Positions 15,825 through 25,262 of a stretch of 64,000 nucleotides of DNA are shown piece after piece. Each line of letters starts with the position of its first letter. The stretch's first letter is position 1. A program made the translations under genes and the position numbers. The DNA comes from a virus, in IMG/VR virus record IMGVR_UViG_3300017963_000282, positions 1-64,000 of that record; one strand, given 5' to 3'. Below the pieces are notes generated by a model. The model was not told the origin of the DNA. It did not search any database and saw only the letters and a program-made list of their open reading frames with translations.

Positions 15825-16750
15825 TAGATTTCATATCCTCTTGCAATTGCATCAATTTCAGCAGTGCTGCCGCCAAAACGAAACCGCACAATTCTAATTT
15901 TAGTCGTGGTACCATTTCCTACCATTACAGTGCCATCTCTAGCTTCATTGGTGCCTGGAAAAATTTGAACCGTAAATCCAGTAATATAAACTCTTTCAAT
16001 TAAATGAGGAGTTCCGCCGGAATCCACATAGGAAATTTCTACTTTTGATCCCTTCTCAGTCGGATCTCCTTCCGCCCCAATGGTGGCAGCAGCTAAAGTA
16101 AATGTTTTACCATTTGTGATTGTATATTCATATGTTTCTGAACCGGATACATCTATGGGGGAACTGGCATCAATGGTAACTTTATCAGAATCCGGTGGCG
16201 GTTCTGGTTCAGATAAATAAAATGAACCAGAAACTAATAAACGATCTAAAGCATCACTAGATAAATTTTTATAAACACCGTTTGCATTTTTTGCCGCAAT
16301 AATTGCTTTTACTAATTCTGCATCGTCATTATCATTTAGCGTATCAATTAACCTATGAGAAGAAGATTTAACTTTAAAAGGATGATAAATAACCTGCATC
16401 CGAAAAACAGTTTGTGCTGTAGTTGCATTATTCGTATAAGTTACTCTTAAATATTGTGCTGGAACACCAAATGAAAATTGTTTGCCTTTGTTAGCTTCCA
16501 AAGAAAATTTATCAGTTTCATCAATATTCACGCCGTCACTAGACCACTCCATTACCAATCCATCCGAGGCCGAATCCTGATCGGTAAATACAATCAAAGT
16601 TACAGTAGAGGCACCCAAAACTGATTCAAAACTTCCGGGAAATGTGGCACCGGCACCTAACGGAGTGGAAGTGGAATTACCGGGGGAAATCGTTGTAGCC
16701 GCTGAAATATCCCCAATACTAATTGGATTTATTATTACTGCTCCTGGCAT
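15824..16750 (-). CDS. Fibre-like virion protein, paralogous C-terminal module
   Basis: 308 residues. The first half is Ser/Thr/Gly-rich beta structure (PGSFESVLGASTVTLIVFTDQD). The second half (SGSETYEYTITNGKTFTLAAATIGAEG...) resembles the C-terminal module of the adjacent 15009-15824 protein. There are no enzymatic motifs. Overlaps of 1 bp on both sides indicate translational coupling within the fibre operon. Confidence 0.55.
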   Translation of the reverse strand: MPGAVIINPISIGDISAATTISPGNSTSTPLGAGATFPGSFESVLGASTVTLIVFTDQDSASDGLVMEWSSDGVNIDETDKFSLEANKGKQFSFGVPAQYLRVTYTNNATTAQTVFRMQVIYHPFKVKSSSHRLIDTLNDNDDAELVKAIIAAKNANGVYKNLSSDALDRLLVSGSFYLSEPEPPPDSDKVTIDASSPIDVSGSETYEYTITNGKTFTLAAATIGAEGDPTEKGSKVEISYVDSGGTPHLIERVYITGFTVQIFPGTNEARDGTVMVGNGTTTKIRIVRFRFGGSTAEIDAIARGYEI

Positions 16751-17403
16751 TATGTTAATACCTCATCTATGCTAGTTACTTTATTTCCGGTATAATTATA
16801 AGTGCGAGTTAACGTTTCTACTACAATTAACCCAGTAACATCATATTGTTTGATTACTTCTGTATTGACTTTATTTGCAGTATAGCTATAATTATACTCT
16901 CGAATCTTTGCTACTTTTAAATTATTCGTCCAATAAATTTCATCAGTTACTAAATTACCAGAATAAAGAAATTCTACATAAGCATCTTCAGCTAGTTCAT
17001 GGACTAATTGATCTAAATTTCGATGTGTGGTTGGAGATAATCCGCCACCACCTGCTCCGGCTTTCCATTTTCCGGAAGCGGATTCATATTCTAATACTTC
17101 CCCATCAGAAACTCCGGCTGAGAAATCGACATCATCATGTGCGCCTAAAACATGAGGTTGATAAACAGTTTTCAAATCTGCCGAAGAACTTATTGGATTT
17201 CCTTCCGAATCCTGAACTGTAATATATCCGGCATCAATAGCATCACAGATATCTTTACTAAATAAAAGCTCATGTAGTTTATAGCCTTCTGTGCTAACCA
17301 AATCCACCGTAACCGGATGGGTAAATAATCGAGAGCCAATGTCCGGAAAACTAATTGTTGGACTAGTTCCAGTGGTAGTTATTATGAATTCAGAATATAG
17401 CAT
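16750..17403 (-). CDS. Fibre-like virion protein, 217 aa
   Basis: Contains the sequence SDGEVLEYESASGKWKAGAGGGG, a short linker motif very common in phage fibre and neck-passage proteins. It ends with Tyr/Asn-rich beta repeats (REYNYSYTANKV, RTYNYTGNKV) reminiscent of RHS-like or beta-hairpin repeats. Probably a structural protein of the tail tip. Confidence 0.55.
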   Translation of the reverse strand: MLYSEFIITTTGTSPTISFPDIGSRLFTHPVTVDLVSTEGYKLHELLFSKDICDAIDAGYITVQDSEGNPISSSADLKTVYQPHVLGAHDDVDFSAGVSDGEVLEYESASGKWKAGAGGGGLSPTTHRNLDQLVHELAEDAYVEFLYSGNLVTDEIYWTNNLKVAKIREYNYSYTANKVNTEVIKQYDVTGLIVVETLTRTYNYTGNKVTSIDEVLT

Positions 17404-17405
17404 TT

Positions 17406-18695
17406 TTAACCTTTAATAATTAAAATACAAACTGGACGATCTAAATTCGCACTCGGATTAGCCACCCGCACGCTAATTAAATCTCCAGGACTAATTGAAG
17501 TTGATAATGTGATATCTACTAATTGAAGGGCAGCTCCAGAAGGTTGATTTATGGATTCCTGCACTACCCCATTTACCAAAATCTCCAAACCCCAAGCAGC
17601 TCCGGGAGCTGATTTAACACCCACTGCCGCAGCGGCCAAAGTTCCATTATAAACAGTAGCGATTGGGGAATTAGTCGGATCAGATGAAATTCCATCTGCG
17701 GTCCTTAAATAGGTACCCGGTGTAGAAATTTGAGCATCTCTACCAAATTGAACGGCATATCCATTTAATTTGGTAATCAATTCCGCCAAAGCACCTTCCA
17801 CATCAGTAGAGGTATAATATCCGCCAGAATCTTCAATTCCAATTAAACTGGCCCCTTCGCCCGGTGCCGTAGATGCCAAATCTGCTATTAAATCCGCCAA
17901 ATCCAGTTGTAAGACATTTATATCTGCACCAATTTCCTGTAGAGCCGCTTCTACAGTAGCCCCGGTATAATAAGCAGTGGCATCCTCAATACCAATTAAA
18001 CTAGCCCCTTCGGCATTCAATACAGATCCTAAACGAGCTTGAGTATAATATCTGGTATCATGAATATGATCCGATCTGGCTAACGATACCGCCATTCCAT
18101 AATCACCACCAGATCCAGCATAATCCGCATTGACTTGAACTAATCCAACCCCTACAGAGGTCGCCGTAATCCCATTATAGAAATTTAATTCAATAGTTTC
18201 ATCATCGACTAATGCGCCATCATTGCGTACATCTAAATCCCCGGTACCAATTCCTCCACTAGTATCTACTCTTTTTACTACTCCGTTTGCGGCATACACA
18301 TTCCACATGCCCCGGTTATCCAATACTACAAATTCACCAATATCCAATGTACCCATCCATTCAATATGATCTGTCGGGATAACCGATAAATCCCGACTTA
18401 ATATTTTAATACCAATTGGGGCAGTATCATTATTAAAAATGGATAAATGATAAATTTTATAATTAAAAATCGTACCATCATCCGGAGCGGAAACTAATAC
18501 TTTTTCAGTCGTACCAGTTAATTCTCCCTGTCGTTTTAATCGTCCACTAATATTTTGTTGTAAAATCAATCGTTCATTTTCAGAAGGATCAGTTCCAAAT
18601 TTTGCATAAGAAACACTAAAAGTAGGCTGTGTGGTCACAGGACCCGCCAAAGTAACTGCTAACAAACTTTGATTTTTAGTGTCTAAAAGCAACAT
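17406..18695 (-). CDS. Tail fibre protein with tandem GASLIGIED repeats
   Basis: 429 residues. Two copies of a repeat (GASLIGIEDATAYYTGATVEAALQ and GASLIGIEDSGGYYTSTDVEGALAE), each followed by a helical heptad region, are a hallmark of trimeric phage fibre shafts. SLARSDHIHDTRYYTQ is another common fibre motif. The C-terminal 130 residues look like a compact beta domain (VYNGTLAAAAVGVKSAPG) that could be the receptor-binding head. Confidence 0.7.
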   Translation of the reverse strand: MLLLDTKNQSLLAVTLAGPVTTQPTFSVSYAKFGTDPSENERLILQQNISGRLKRQGELTGTTEKVLVSAPDDGTIFNYKIYHLSIFNNDTAPIGIKILSRDLSVIPTDHIEWMGTLDIGEFVVLDNRGMWNVYAANGVVKRVDTSGGIGTGDLDVRNDGALVDDETIELNFYNGITATSVGVGLVQVNADYAGSGGDYGMAVSLARSDHIHDTRYYTQARLGSVLNAEGASLIGIEDATAYYTGATVEAALQEIGADINVLQLDLADLIADLASTAPGEGASLIGIEDSGGYYTSTDVEGALAELITKLNGYAVQFGRDAQISTPGTYLRTADGISSDPTNSPIATVYNGTLAAAAVGVKSAPGAAWGLEILVNGVVQESINQPSGAALQLVDITLSTSISPGDLISVRVANPSANLDRPVCILIIKG

Positions 18696-19657
18696 TAAAT
18701 AAATATATCCAAACCAGCTTCAACATTATCAATGTTTAAATCCGTAAAATCTTGAGACGTGGTAGTTGTTTTAACTAGTTGGTCATAATCAATTGATTCA
18801 ATCCGTAATCGATAAGTCATATCAGGCAGAGCTTCCATTGCAAAAAAGCCATCCTCATCCGTATAAACCGTTCGAAATACTTTGGAAATTCCAAATTCAG
18901 AATCTCTCAGATTTTTGTTTAAGCTGGGGATACGCCCTAAAGGAGGAGACAAATTAACCGATACATTGGTCACTGGTGATCCATCAGCATGAACCAATTT
19001 ACCATAAATTACTATCTTATTAACGGGGTCATCTATGTGATATTCCAATTGTTTTATTAAACTATATTGACCCGTTAATTCACTTATACCCGGATTAAAA
19101 GGACCAGTGGTATTCACAGCCGCAATTTTATAAAAATCTCCTGGAAGACCATCTCGATCTTCAAATTGTGAAGTGGGATTTCCTGTTTGCGCCACTGTAG
19201 CAATTTGATGATATAATGTTTGTTCTCTATTCCAATAGTATCCTTCAACTAATCCTAAACCAGAAAGAGCTGTGCCACCAACTAATTCAAACATTTTCCC
19301 AACACCCGAACCCGTAGCTCTAATAATAAATCTATTGGAATTATTCAAACTCACATCAGCTTCTAAATCAACTCCAGAAGCCGCAATCGCGGCCACAATT
19401 TCAGATGACGTGGCCGCCCCATTTGTCACCCCAGTTAATGTGATGGTCTGAAGGGGGCCTCCTCTAATTTTAACCGTTAATGTATCTGTATCTTGTACAT
19501 TATAGGGACCATCGGCTGCTGGAAATGCCAGAGCCCCACCACGAAAAAGCCTATATTCATCGGCATTTTCAGGCAATTCGAGCCATTCCAAAATAATTCC
19601 TTCTTGATCTTCACTCGAATTTAATAATAATCCTTTAACTTGCTTGGGCACCAACAT
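18695..19657 (-). CDS. Baseplate/fibre protein with carboxypeptidase-regulatory-like domain
   Basis: 320 residues in three modules. An FN3-like start (GIILEWLELPENADEYRLFRGG) is followed by a GGTALSGLGL module related to that in the 11445-12221 protein. Last is a transthyretin-like carboxypeptidase-regulatory domain (VIYGKLVHADGSPVTNVSVNL...YTDEDGFFAMEALPDMTYRLRI). These Ig-like modules are common in tail proteins that bind cell-surface sugars. No catalytic residues are seen. Confidence 0.6.
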   Translation of the reverse strand: MLVPKQVKGLLLNSSEDQEGIILEWLELPENADEYRLFRGGALAFPAADGPYNVQDTDTLTVKIRGGPLQTITLTGVTNGAATSSEIVAAIAASGVDLEADVSLNNSNRFIIRATGSGVGKMFELVGGTALSGLGLVEGYYWNREQTLYHQIATVAQTGNPTSQFEDRDGLPGDFYKIAAVNTTGPFNPGISELTGQYSLIKQLEYHIDDPVNKIVIYGKLVHADGSPVTNVSVNLSPPLGRIPSLNKNLRDSEFGISKVFRTVYTDEDGFFAMEALPDMTYRLRIESIDYDQLVKTTTTSQDFTDLNIDNVEAGLDIFI

Positions 19658-20300
19658 TCCCTTTAATCTCCTGCTGGTCTAAAAGAAATTTAATTTGTTC
19701 AATATTTTTCTTGCCATATTTCCAATCCGCTTTCCAATTAAACAAATCAAAAAAGTTGATAATGGATTTACGATCAGACATTTCTAAATAGAAAAAATTA
19801 CTTCGACGCATTTCTGTATAAACATCTACTTTAAGTAAAAGTTCTTTTAATTTGGATAATTCCTGTGGATATTTTTCTTCAATAGCTACTACTAATGGAT
19901 CTCTGGATAAAATTTTCCCATGAATTTCCCAAATAACTCGTAAATAATCGGGAAATAAATGCGGAGAATTGATAATTTCTGGATTAGGCCTTCTCCTACG
20001 TGACCCTAAAAAATATCCCTTTTCCTCAAATTGTTCCAATAATTCACTGTCTTTAATTACCAAATGATGTTTCCAAACACCAACTCCTGGCTTAACCTCT
20101 ACTTGTGACCCACCTACAGTATAAACAGTGGATGGAAAAAATTGCATGAATAAATCACGGACTATCGGAATAAATTTCCCATTTATTTTAGTAATCAATT
20201 TACCGGTATCTTTGTCTCTCCAGGTACTACCAGCATTTGCACAATATGTGGCCAAACGCACAATATCCGGGTCGAACCAATCAATATGATCGAATCCCAC
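19635..20300 (-). CDS. Hypothetical protein, 221 aa
   Basis: Mixed alpha/beta soluble protein (MGFDHIDWFDPDIVRLATYC...) with a basic patch GSRRRRPNPE and a Trp-rich C-terminal helix region. It overlaps the next gene by 23 bp. Its place between the metallophosphoesterase and a fibre gene gives no clear role. I do not recognise the family. Confidence 0.55.
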   Translation of the reverse strand: MGFDHIDWFDPDIVRLATYCANAGSTWRDKDTGKLITKINGKFIPIVRDLFMQFFPSTVYTVGGSQVEVKPGVGVWKHHLVIKDSELLEQFEEKGYFLGSRRRRPNPEIINSPHLFPDYLRVIWEIHGKILSRDPLVVAIEEKYPQELSKLKELLLKVDVYTEMRRSNFFYLEMSDRKSIINFFDLFNWKADWKYGKKNIEQIKFLLDQQEIKGNVGAQAS

Positions 20301-20324
20301 CTTTTAAACCCCCCCAAAATTTCT

Positions 20325-21107
20325 CTAAATTGAATAAATCTTTCCATCAACACAACATTTATAATCAATAATATGAACAACTTGATTAAACCATCTTCCA
20401 TTGGGCAAAACACGAACGACATTAAAACCTTGTGCCCATTGATGGTGATTTTTTACATAATTAAAAGCTGGATGATCTTTATTTCCCAACCACCCACTTG
20501 AAATTCCACGAAGATTAGAGCCATCCAAAGTAACTACTTGAAATTCTTGTATCTTATGCACATGACCAAACATAACGGAAGTGCCGGCTCTTTTGACGGT
20601 ATTGGCTGCCACATGCTCTCCAGCACTCATTGGTTCATGTCTGGCAATGAGCTTTGATCCCAACACATTATATTTTTGATATGGACCATAAGGAACCCAT
20701 TTCCAACGTTTGCGATTTTTTAAATTAAAAAGTGTCTCGTAATCAATCAAGCCGTATAATTCCGGGGCGCGGTCTCGTATAAAGCGCGTAAAGCGATTCT
20801 CATGATTGCCTTCAATATACACTTTTTGAGATTTCGGAAATAGCCGATCAATATCATCCAAAAAATTACCAACTTCGGCGATTTCCACTTTTAGCATTCT
20901 AGGTAAAGCTGGATCTCGGGCATAGTTTCCAATAACATAACAATCTGATACATCTCCACCCAATCCAAATTCATCTAATCCTTCTCGTCTATTCAAATCC
21001 ACAGCCACTTTCATCATCAATTTAAGAGCTTTTTTATCGTGATATGGTAGATGATGGTCAAAACTCCATATCGCGGTACGGGGACCCCGCTTCTTAAATA
21101 CCGCCAT
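20325..21107 (-). CDS. Calcineurin-like metallophosphoesterase
   Basis: Dimetal phosphoesterase motifs are present: FDHHLPYHD (D-x-H), GGDVSD (GD), GNHENR (GNHE) and GHVHK (GHxH). 260 residues. The fold hydrolyses phosphomono- or diesters. Phage members act on nucleic-acid ends or nucleotides, but the substrate cannot be read from sequence. It lies 3 bp downstream of the M15 peptidase gene. A second, shorter enzyme of this superfamily is encoded at 61843-62418. Confidence 0.85.
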   Translation of the reverse strand: MAVFKKRGPRTAIWSFDHHLPYHDKKALKLMMKVAVDLNRREGLDEFGLGGDVSDCYVIGNYARDPALPRMLKVEIAEVGNFLDDIDRLFPKSQKVYIEGNHENRFTRFIRDRAPELYGLIDYETLFNLKNRKRWKWVPYGPYQKYNVLGSKLIARHEPMSAGEHVAANTVKRAGTSVMFGHVHKIQEFQVVTLDGSNLRGISSGWLGNKDHPAFNYVKNHHQWAQGFNVVRVLPNGRWFNQVVHIIDYKCCVDGKIYSI

Positions 21108-21110
21108 AAT

Positions 21111-21623
21111 TTACTCCTCTCTGGCTTTATCTAATTCTTTCCAAACGTTTTTTAAACCACCTGCATCATAGAATTCTTTGAGTTGTTTTACCGTGAATCC
21201 ATATGTACGATGAAAATGACCTAAATCACCTTTGAATCCGGGCCAGTTGCCCCCCCACCCTAATCCAAATGCTTCTCCTAATGCACCCAATGAATCCCAG
21301 GGTAAATTCTTATCCCAAGACCATTGGACGCCCTCTTTAATTAAATCTTCATCAAAAGCTAAATCAATGGCAACTCCATAATTATGGTAACTCTGCCCGC
21401 CTTTAGCTTTTGTAACAATTTTCTCACCCGAAATGCCACGTCTGCCCTTCGCGTAATATTGATCTTGTCGTTTAAAAGACCGATATCCTTGTACCACATA
21501 AACATATAAACCTTTCATATGGGCAGCCAATAAAAATTTAATAACTTGTTCCCGAAATGGAGGATAACAACCCTCAAGTCTTCGGTAAATTATCGGCGGC
21601 AATATCGGCTTTTTTTCTTCCAT
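21111..21623 (-). CDS. M15-family peptidase, probable endolysin
   Basis: Zinc-ligand motif S-Y-H-N-Y-G-V-A-I-D (SxHxxGxAxD) and a later LGHFH supply the HxH-type ligands of VanY/L-Ala-D-Glu peptidases; GYRSFKRQDQYY is the family's substrate-site strand. I choose the ATG at 21623 (MEEKKPILPP) because a longer frame to 21752 would lie deep inside the upstream gene. No signal peptide, so release would need a holin. It should cut peptidoglycan cross-bridges at lysis. Confidence 0.82.
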   Translation of the reverse strand: MEEKKPILPPIIYRRLEGCYPPFREQVIKFLLAAHMKGLYVYVVQGYRSFKRQDQYYAKGRRGISGEKIVTKAKGGQSYHNYGVAIDLAFDEDLIKEGVQWSWDKNLPWDSLGALGEAFGLGWGGNWPGFKGDLGHFHRTYGFTVKQLKEFYDAGGLKNVWKELDKAREE

Positions 21624-22146
21624 TTTCTCGTTTTTGTTCAAGAATTGTTTGGAGTTGTATAAAGGCTTGTTCTTCAGGTTGTACATCTCCGTGTACCCCA
21701 TTCTCGAACCCTGGAAAATCTTTAATATTTGATTGAATAAATTCTTCCACACGGTTCCGAATATCCTTTGTGTTAATCATATAGCGTTCCCATTTACCAT
21801 CCGGACTTATTAAATCTACCTGCGGAAACGATCTATATAAAAATAATCTTCTCTTATTGCCAATAAAACCAAAATAACCTAATAAATGTCGAGCTTTAGG
21901 AATAACTACTGGAAAAATTTGCTGACAATCAACATAAATATATGGAACCCAATTACTTTCCAACCAAAGTTTGATTTCCTTACAAGTTGGACAAGATTTA
22001 ATTCCATATAATACTATTTTAGCTTTTTTGGAATCACAGTAATCTGCCCAGCTAAGAATCACTTTAGATAAATTAGATTCAAATTCTGGCCTATTGGCCC
22101 ATTTTACAATTTGATTTGCCCACTTGGCAATAAGTCCACGTAACAT
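21574..22146 (-). CDS. Glutaredoxin/thioredoxin-like protein
   Basis: The segment KIVLYGIKSCPTCKEIKLWLE holds a CPTC redox pair on the expected strand-helix turn of a thioredoxin fold, preceded by a helical N-terminus. About 70 C-terminal residues extend beyond the fold. Phage glutaredoxins commonly reduce ribonucleotide reductase. Here the neighbours are lysis genes, so another disulfide substrate is possible. The gene's end overlaps the M15 peptidase start by 50 bp. Confidence 0.7.
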   Translation of the reverse strand: MLRGLIAKWANQIVKWANRPEFESNLSKVILSWADYCDSKKAKIVLYGIKSCPTCKEIKLWLESNWVPYIYVDCQQIFPVVIPKARHLLGYFGFIGNKRRLFLYRSFPQVDLISPDGKWERYMINTKDIRNRVEEFIQSNIKDFPGFENGVHGDVQPEEQAFIQLQTILEQKRENGRKKADIAADNLPKT

Positions 22147-22155
22147 TATATCTCC

Positions 22156-23607
22156 TTATGGATTTTTCTGACATAAAGTTAATCGAATACTTTTTGGCTG
22201 ATGACTCGCATTACTAATAGCTGTAGAACCACTAGCCCCAGACACATAAAAACTTTGATTCCTCCATCCAGATCCTACTCCGGGCTGAAAAGCATCGAAA
22301 ACAAAACCAAATCCGGAATCAAAAATATCACAATCAAAAAGCGGTAAAATAACTCGATAGCTACCACTTCCATGGGTATGAGAACCATGGTTATGCGTAT
22401 TACTTCCAAACGGCGTGGTGGTAGCTCCTCCAGCCGGCCCCGCCAATTGTAACCAAGTATCATTAGTACCCACATCTATTTTGGTAAATCCAGCTGGACA
22501 ACTATCCGTTGGCGATAATGCCATCAATGGATTTGGAAATTCACCAAACGGATATCCGGCTAACTTAGAATTAGGCACACTAGCATCTAATAATTTACTG
22601 CCTTGAATATCAGCAGTAGGCGATACATCGGCGTCAACAATCAAACCAGTAAAAGGATTTACTCTCATTGGATGTGTTTGTCCCGAATCCCATACAGTAC
22701 CTTCTACCCCATATAAACGTCCATCATCAGAACGATAAAAAATTGGAAACGCATTAGAATTATTGGGAATAGTGGTCCACGTACCATAAACTAAAGATAC
22801 CGGATAATCTGATCCAGCATTCCGATCTAAATTCACATATGCCACACTTCCTGATGTGGGTAAATCAAATCCACCCGGTAGGGCAGAAATAATGGCGTGA
22901 CCCGCAGTAGATGGTTGAATTATTCTAATATTTGCATCAAATGCAACTTTATTGGCGCCTACCACTTCCCAAGAAACATTACCGCCATTTACTATTTCTA
23001 AGTTCTTATCTTCATTCAGAAAAGATACGCCAATAATTCTGCGATTATCCGTTATCATAGCTGCTGTAATATTAGCATTTCCATCAAGGCGATCTAAAAT
23101 CGCAATTGGCTCATAATGAATGCCGCCGTCATGTAAATCCCCAGTAGTGGTGGGAGGAGTACCCGTACCCTCATCTACCAGAACATCTATCACCAATTTA
23201 ATTCTACGGGCAGTTTCACCAATATCGGCAAATTCAATATCCGTATCATCAGCTGATGTTATTTCCATTTCTTGGGCTCGCAAATATACCACATCTTGTC
23301 GATCAGCTCCACTAGGAGTTGTTAAACCCTGAATATTATATTGAGTTTCATTTTCTACAAATTCACCTTGAATTAAAGCTCTGCCCGCCGAAATAGTAAT
23401 TTCATTTGGATTACCCGATTCTATGACTTGAAATCCTAATGCAAAAAATCCATCGCCCCATAATTCTCGAAATGTGCGGCGTTTAGCGACTCGAAAGATA
23501 TCCTGCATTTCATTAAATTCATCACTAGGAACATCTCGGCCTTTTTGATAAATCAGCTTTTGATAAGCTTTGGATTCATCATATAAATTAACAATTATAT
23601 CAGCCAT
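22156..23607 (-). CDS. Tail fibre with His-rich collar-like C-terminus
   Basis: 483 residues. The N-terminal half (ESKAYQKLIYQKGRDVPSDEFNEMQDI...) matches the phage protein type that attaches fibres to the baseplate. The C-terminus contains NTHNHGSHTHGSGSY and ends NASHQPKSIRLTLCQK, the metal-binding and terminal pattern of short tail fibre/collar domains (T4 gp12-like). It directly follows the gpI and gpJ genes, the usual place for the receptor-binding fibre. Confidence 0.7.
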   Translation of the reverse strand: MADIIVNLYDESKAYQKLIYQKGRDVPSDEFNEMQDIFRVAKRRTFRELWGDGFFALGFQVIESGNPNEITISAGRALIQGEFVENETQYNIQGLTTPSGADRQDVVYLRAQEMEITSADDTDIEFADIGETARRIKLVIDVLVDEGTGTPPTTTGDLHDGGIHYEPIAILDRLDGNANITAAMITDNRRIIGVSFLNEDKNLEIVNGGNVSWEVVGANKVAFDANIRIIQPSTAGHAIISALPGGFDLPTSGSVAYVNLDRNAGSDYPVSLVYGTWTTIPNNSNAFPIFYRSDDGRLYGVEGTVWDSGQTHPMRVNPFTGLIVDADVSPTADIQGSKLLDASVPNSKLAGYPFGEFPNPLMALSPTDSCPAGFTKIDVGTNDTWLQLAGPAGGATTTPFGSNTHNHGSHTHGSGSYRVILPLFDCDIFDSGFGFVFDAFQPGVGSGWRNQSFYVSGASGSTAISNASHQPKSIRLTLCQKNP

Positions 23608-23621
23608 TTATATAAATCCCC

Positions 23622-25262
23622 TTATTGCGGCTCAAAGAAAAGAAAAACATCAACATCATGCGGAACAAATTCCGGTATTACTTCTCGCAATCTCCGCGTT
23701 TTAATTGATGACAATTCATCTAAAACAAAGTAATTATTACCAATAGCAGCCACTTTCGTTAAATCCCCCGATACCGTAATGGTAGTGGCCGTATTTCCAG
23801 TAATTTCAAAATCTTGGGCTTGTAGCACATTAGGATTAAGTCGTTTACCAACTAAAGAATCAATAGCTCCAAAATCGGCATTGTCATCTGTAAGGACATT
23901 GCCTACCAAATTGGTAGACCTGCCCACAAAATTGGCGACTCCTTCTATAATAACCAATACAGAGAGTGGAGAGAACTGTCCAAGAGACAGCAAAGAGCGA
24001 CTACCACCCACGTAAAAATGTGCTGGATCTTTTGAAGTACCTCTAAAACCTGGTGGAACTGTATTATCATAAGTTAACGAATGCCTCCCCTGTTGAACAT
24101 AATACTCTGGTTCAATTCTATATTCTACACCACCTCCAGCTATCATGTCAAGACCTACTTCTTGAAAAACTGCGGGTGTTCCATAATTAGTTTTCTTTGG
24201 ATTGACCGTCAAAATATCCGAAGTATTTGAAATTATTGTGAAATATTCCGTAGTGGAAAAGGTGTCAATATATAGCCGATAACCGCGCCACTGATCGTCT
24301 GTCCAACTTTGGCCGGTATCCTGTAATTCTATGGCAGAAATACCTATTCCACCGATACCATCTAATCGCTCAAATGGAGGTGTTTTATTTTCAAAAATAA
24401 TTTCCGTAGTAGTATTTCCCACAATCGTATAAAAAATATCATCTAAAGGATCAGAAAATTTGCCATTTTGCCATAAATTAGAAGTAAAGGATTGATTGGT
24501 ATCAATAGCTTTACGCGCTCCCGAACCAGTTAAATAGGATAGCACTCTTTTTGTATCTGGGTCCCACCACCGAAACGTTAAATCCACAGCATCATCACAT
24601 TGGGCATCCCAAGTCGTAAAAATTTTTATAAAATCAACTAATCCACCACACGTTCCTTTGCGTTTATAGACACCTACTAATCCCAAAGCTAGCTGTCGTA
24701 AAACACGTAAATCAAATCCACGTTCTGGTTCAAAACCCCACATTAAAGAATAAAAATCTAAAATATTTTCTGGAGCAATATCGGGCCGTCGCCAATACCC
24801 AGCGGTTAGTACAAAAGAACGATAAAAATCCATCATATTACCTACGGACAACATCAGTTTTTTTAAAGTATTATTATCCCCGCCCAATACTTCATGAACG
24901 GCACGAATATCTGAAGCGAGCAAATTATAAAGTCTGTCACCTTCTCCCCATTCCCGATAACTTAAAGCAAAATCTTGTCCAGTCAATCCAAAATCCCGAT
25001 ATGTGGACGTAGATGTATCATAAACAAAAATAGTATAATAATAAAAAGTATCTGGATCTAAATCTTGATCTTCATACTCAACAATTGACGAATTTCCAGA
25101 TGAAAAAACCAATGTACCTTCAGTAGAAAGCGGAAAAATACTCAAAGCTCTGCGAATGCGAATTTCCTCATTGGCCGATAAATTCTCATCCAATGTCCAT
25201 GATAACTGTATTCGACCTGGAAAACTTCCGGTCTGTACTTGAAAGGTAACTACGTCTGCCAT
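23622..25262 (-). CDS. Baseplate wedge protein, P2 gpI-like
   Basis: An FN3-like domain (residues 1-90) precedes a gpI-type core: LASDIRAVHEVLGG, WRRPDIAPENILDFYSLMWGF, then LRQLALGLVGVYKRKGTCGGL. The last is the typical LR-x-L-x7-Y-R/K-x-KGT-x-G signature. gpI proteins join the wedge next to gpJ. The 546-residue length is more than twice P2 gpI because of beta-rich C-terminal additions. The start overlaps the gpJ stop. Confidence 0.72.
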   Translation of the reverse strand: MADVVTFQVQTGSFPGRIQLSWTLDENLSANEEIRIRRALSIFPLSTEGTLVFSSGNSSIVEYEDQDLDPDTFYYYTIFVYDTSTSTYRDFGLTGQDFALSYREWGEGDRLYNLLASDIRAVHEVLGGDNNTLKKLMLSVGNMMDFYRSFVLTAGYWRRPDIAPENILDFYSLMWGFEPERGFDLRVLRQLALGLVGVYKRKGTCGGLVDFIKIFTTWDAQCDDAVDLTFRWWDPDTKRVLSYLTGSGARKAIDTNQSFTSNLWQNGKFSDPLDDIFYTIVGNTTTEIIFENKTPPFERLDGIGGIGISAIELQDTGQSWTDDQWRGYRLYIDTFSTTEYFTIISNTSDILTVNPKKTNYGTPAVFQEVGLDMIAGGGVEYRIEPEYYVQQGRHSLTYDNTVPPGFRGTSKDPAHFYVGGSRSLLSLGQFSPLSVLVIIEGVANFVGRSTNLVGNVLTDDNADFGAIDSLVGKRLNPNVLQAQDFEITGNTATTITVSGDLTKVAAIGNNYFVLDELSSIKTRRLREVIPEFVPHDVDVFLFFEPQ

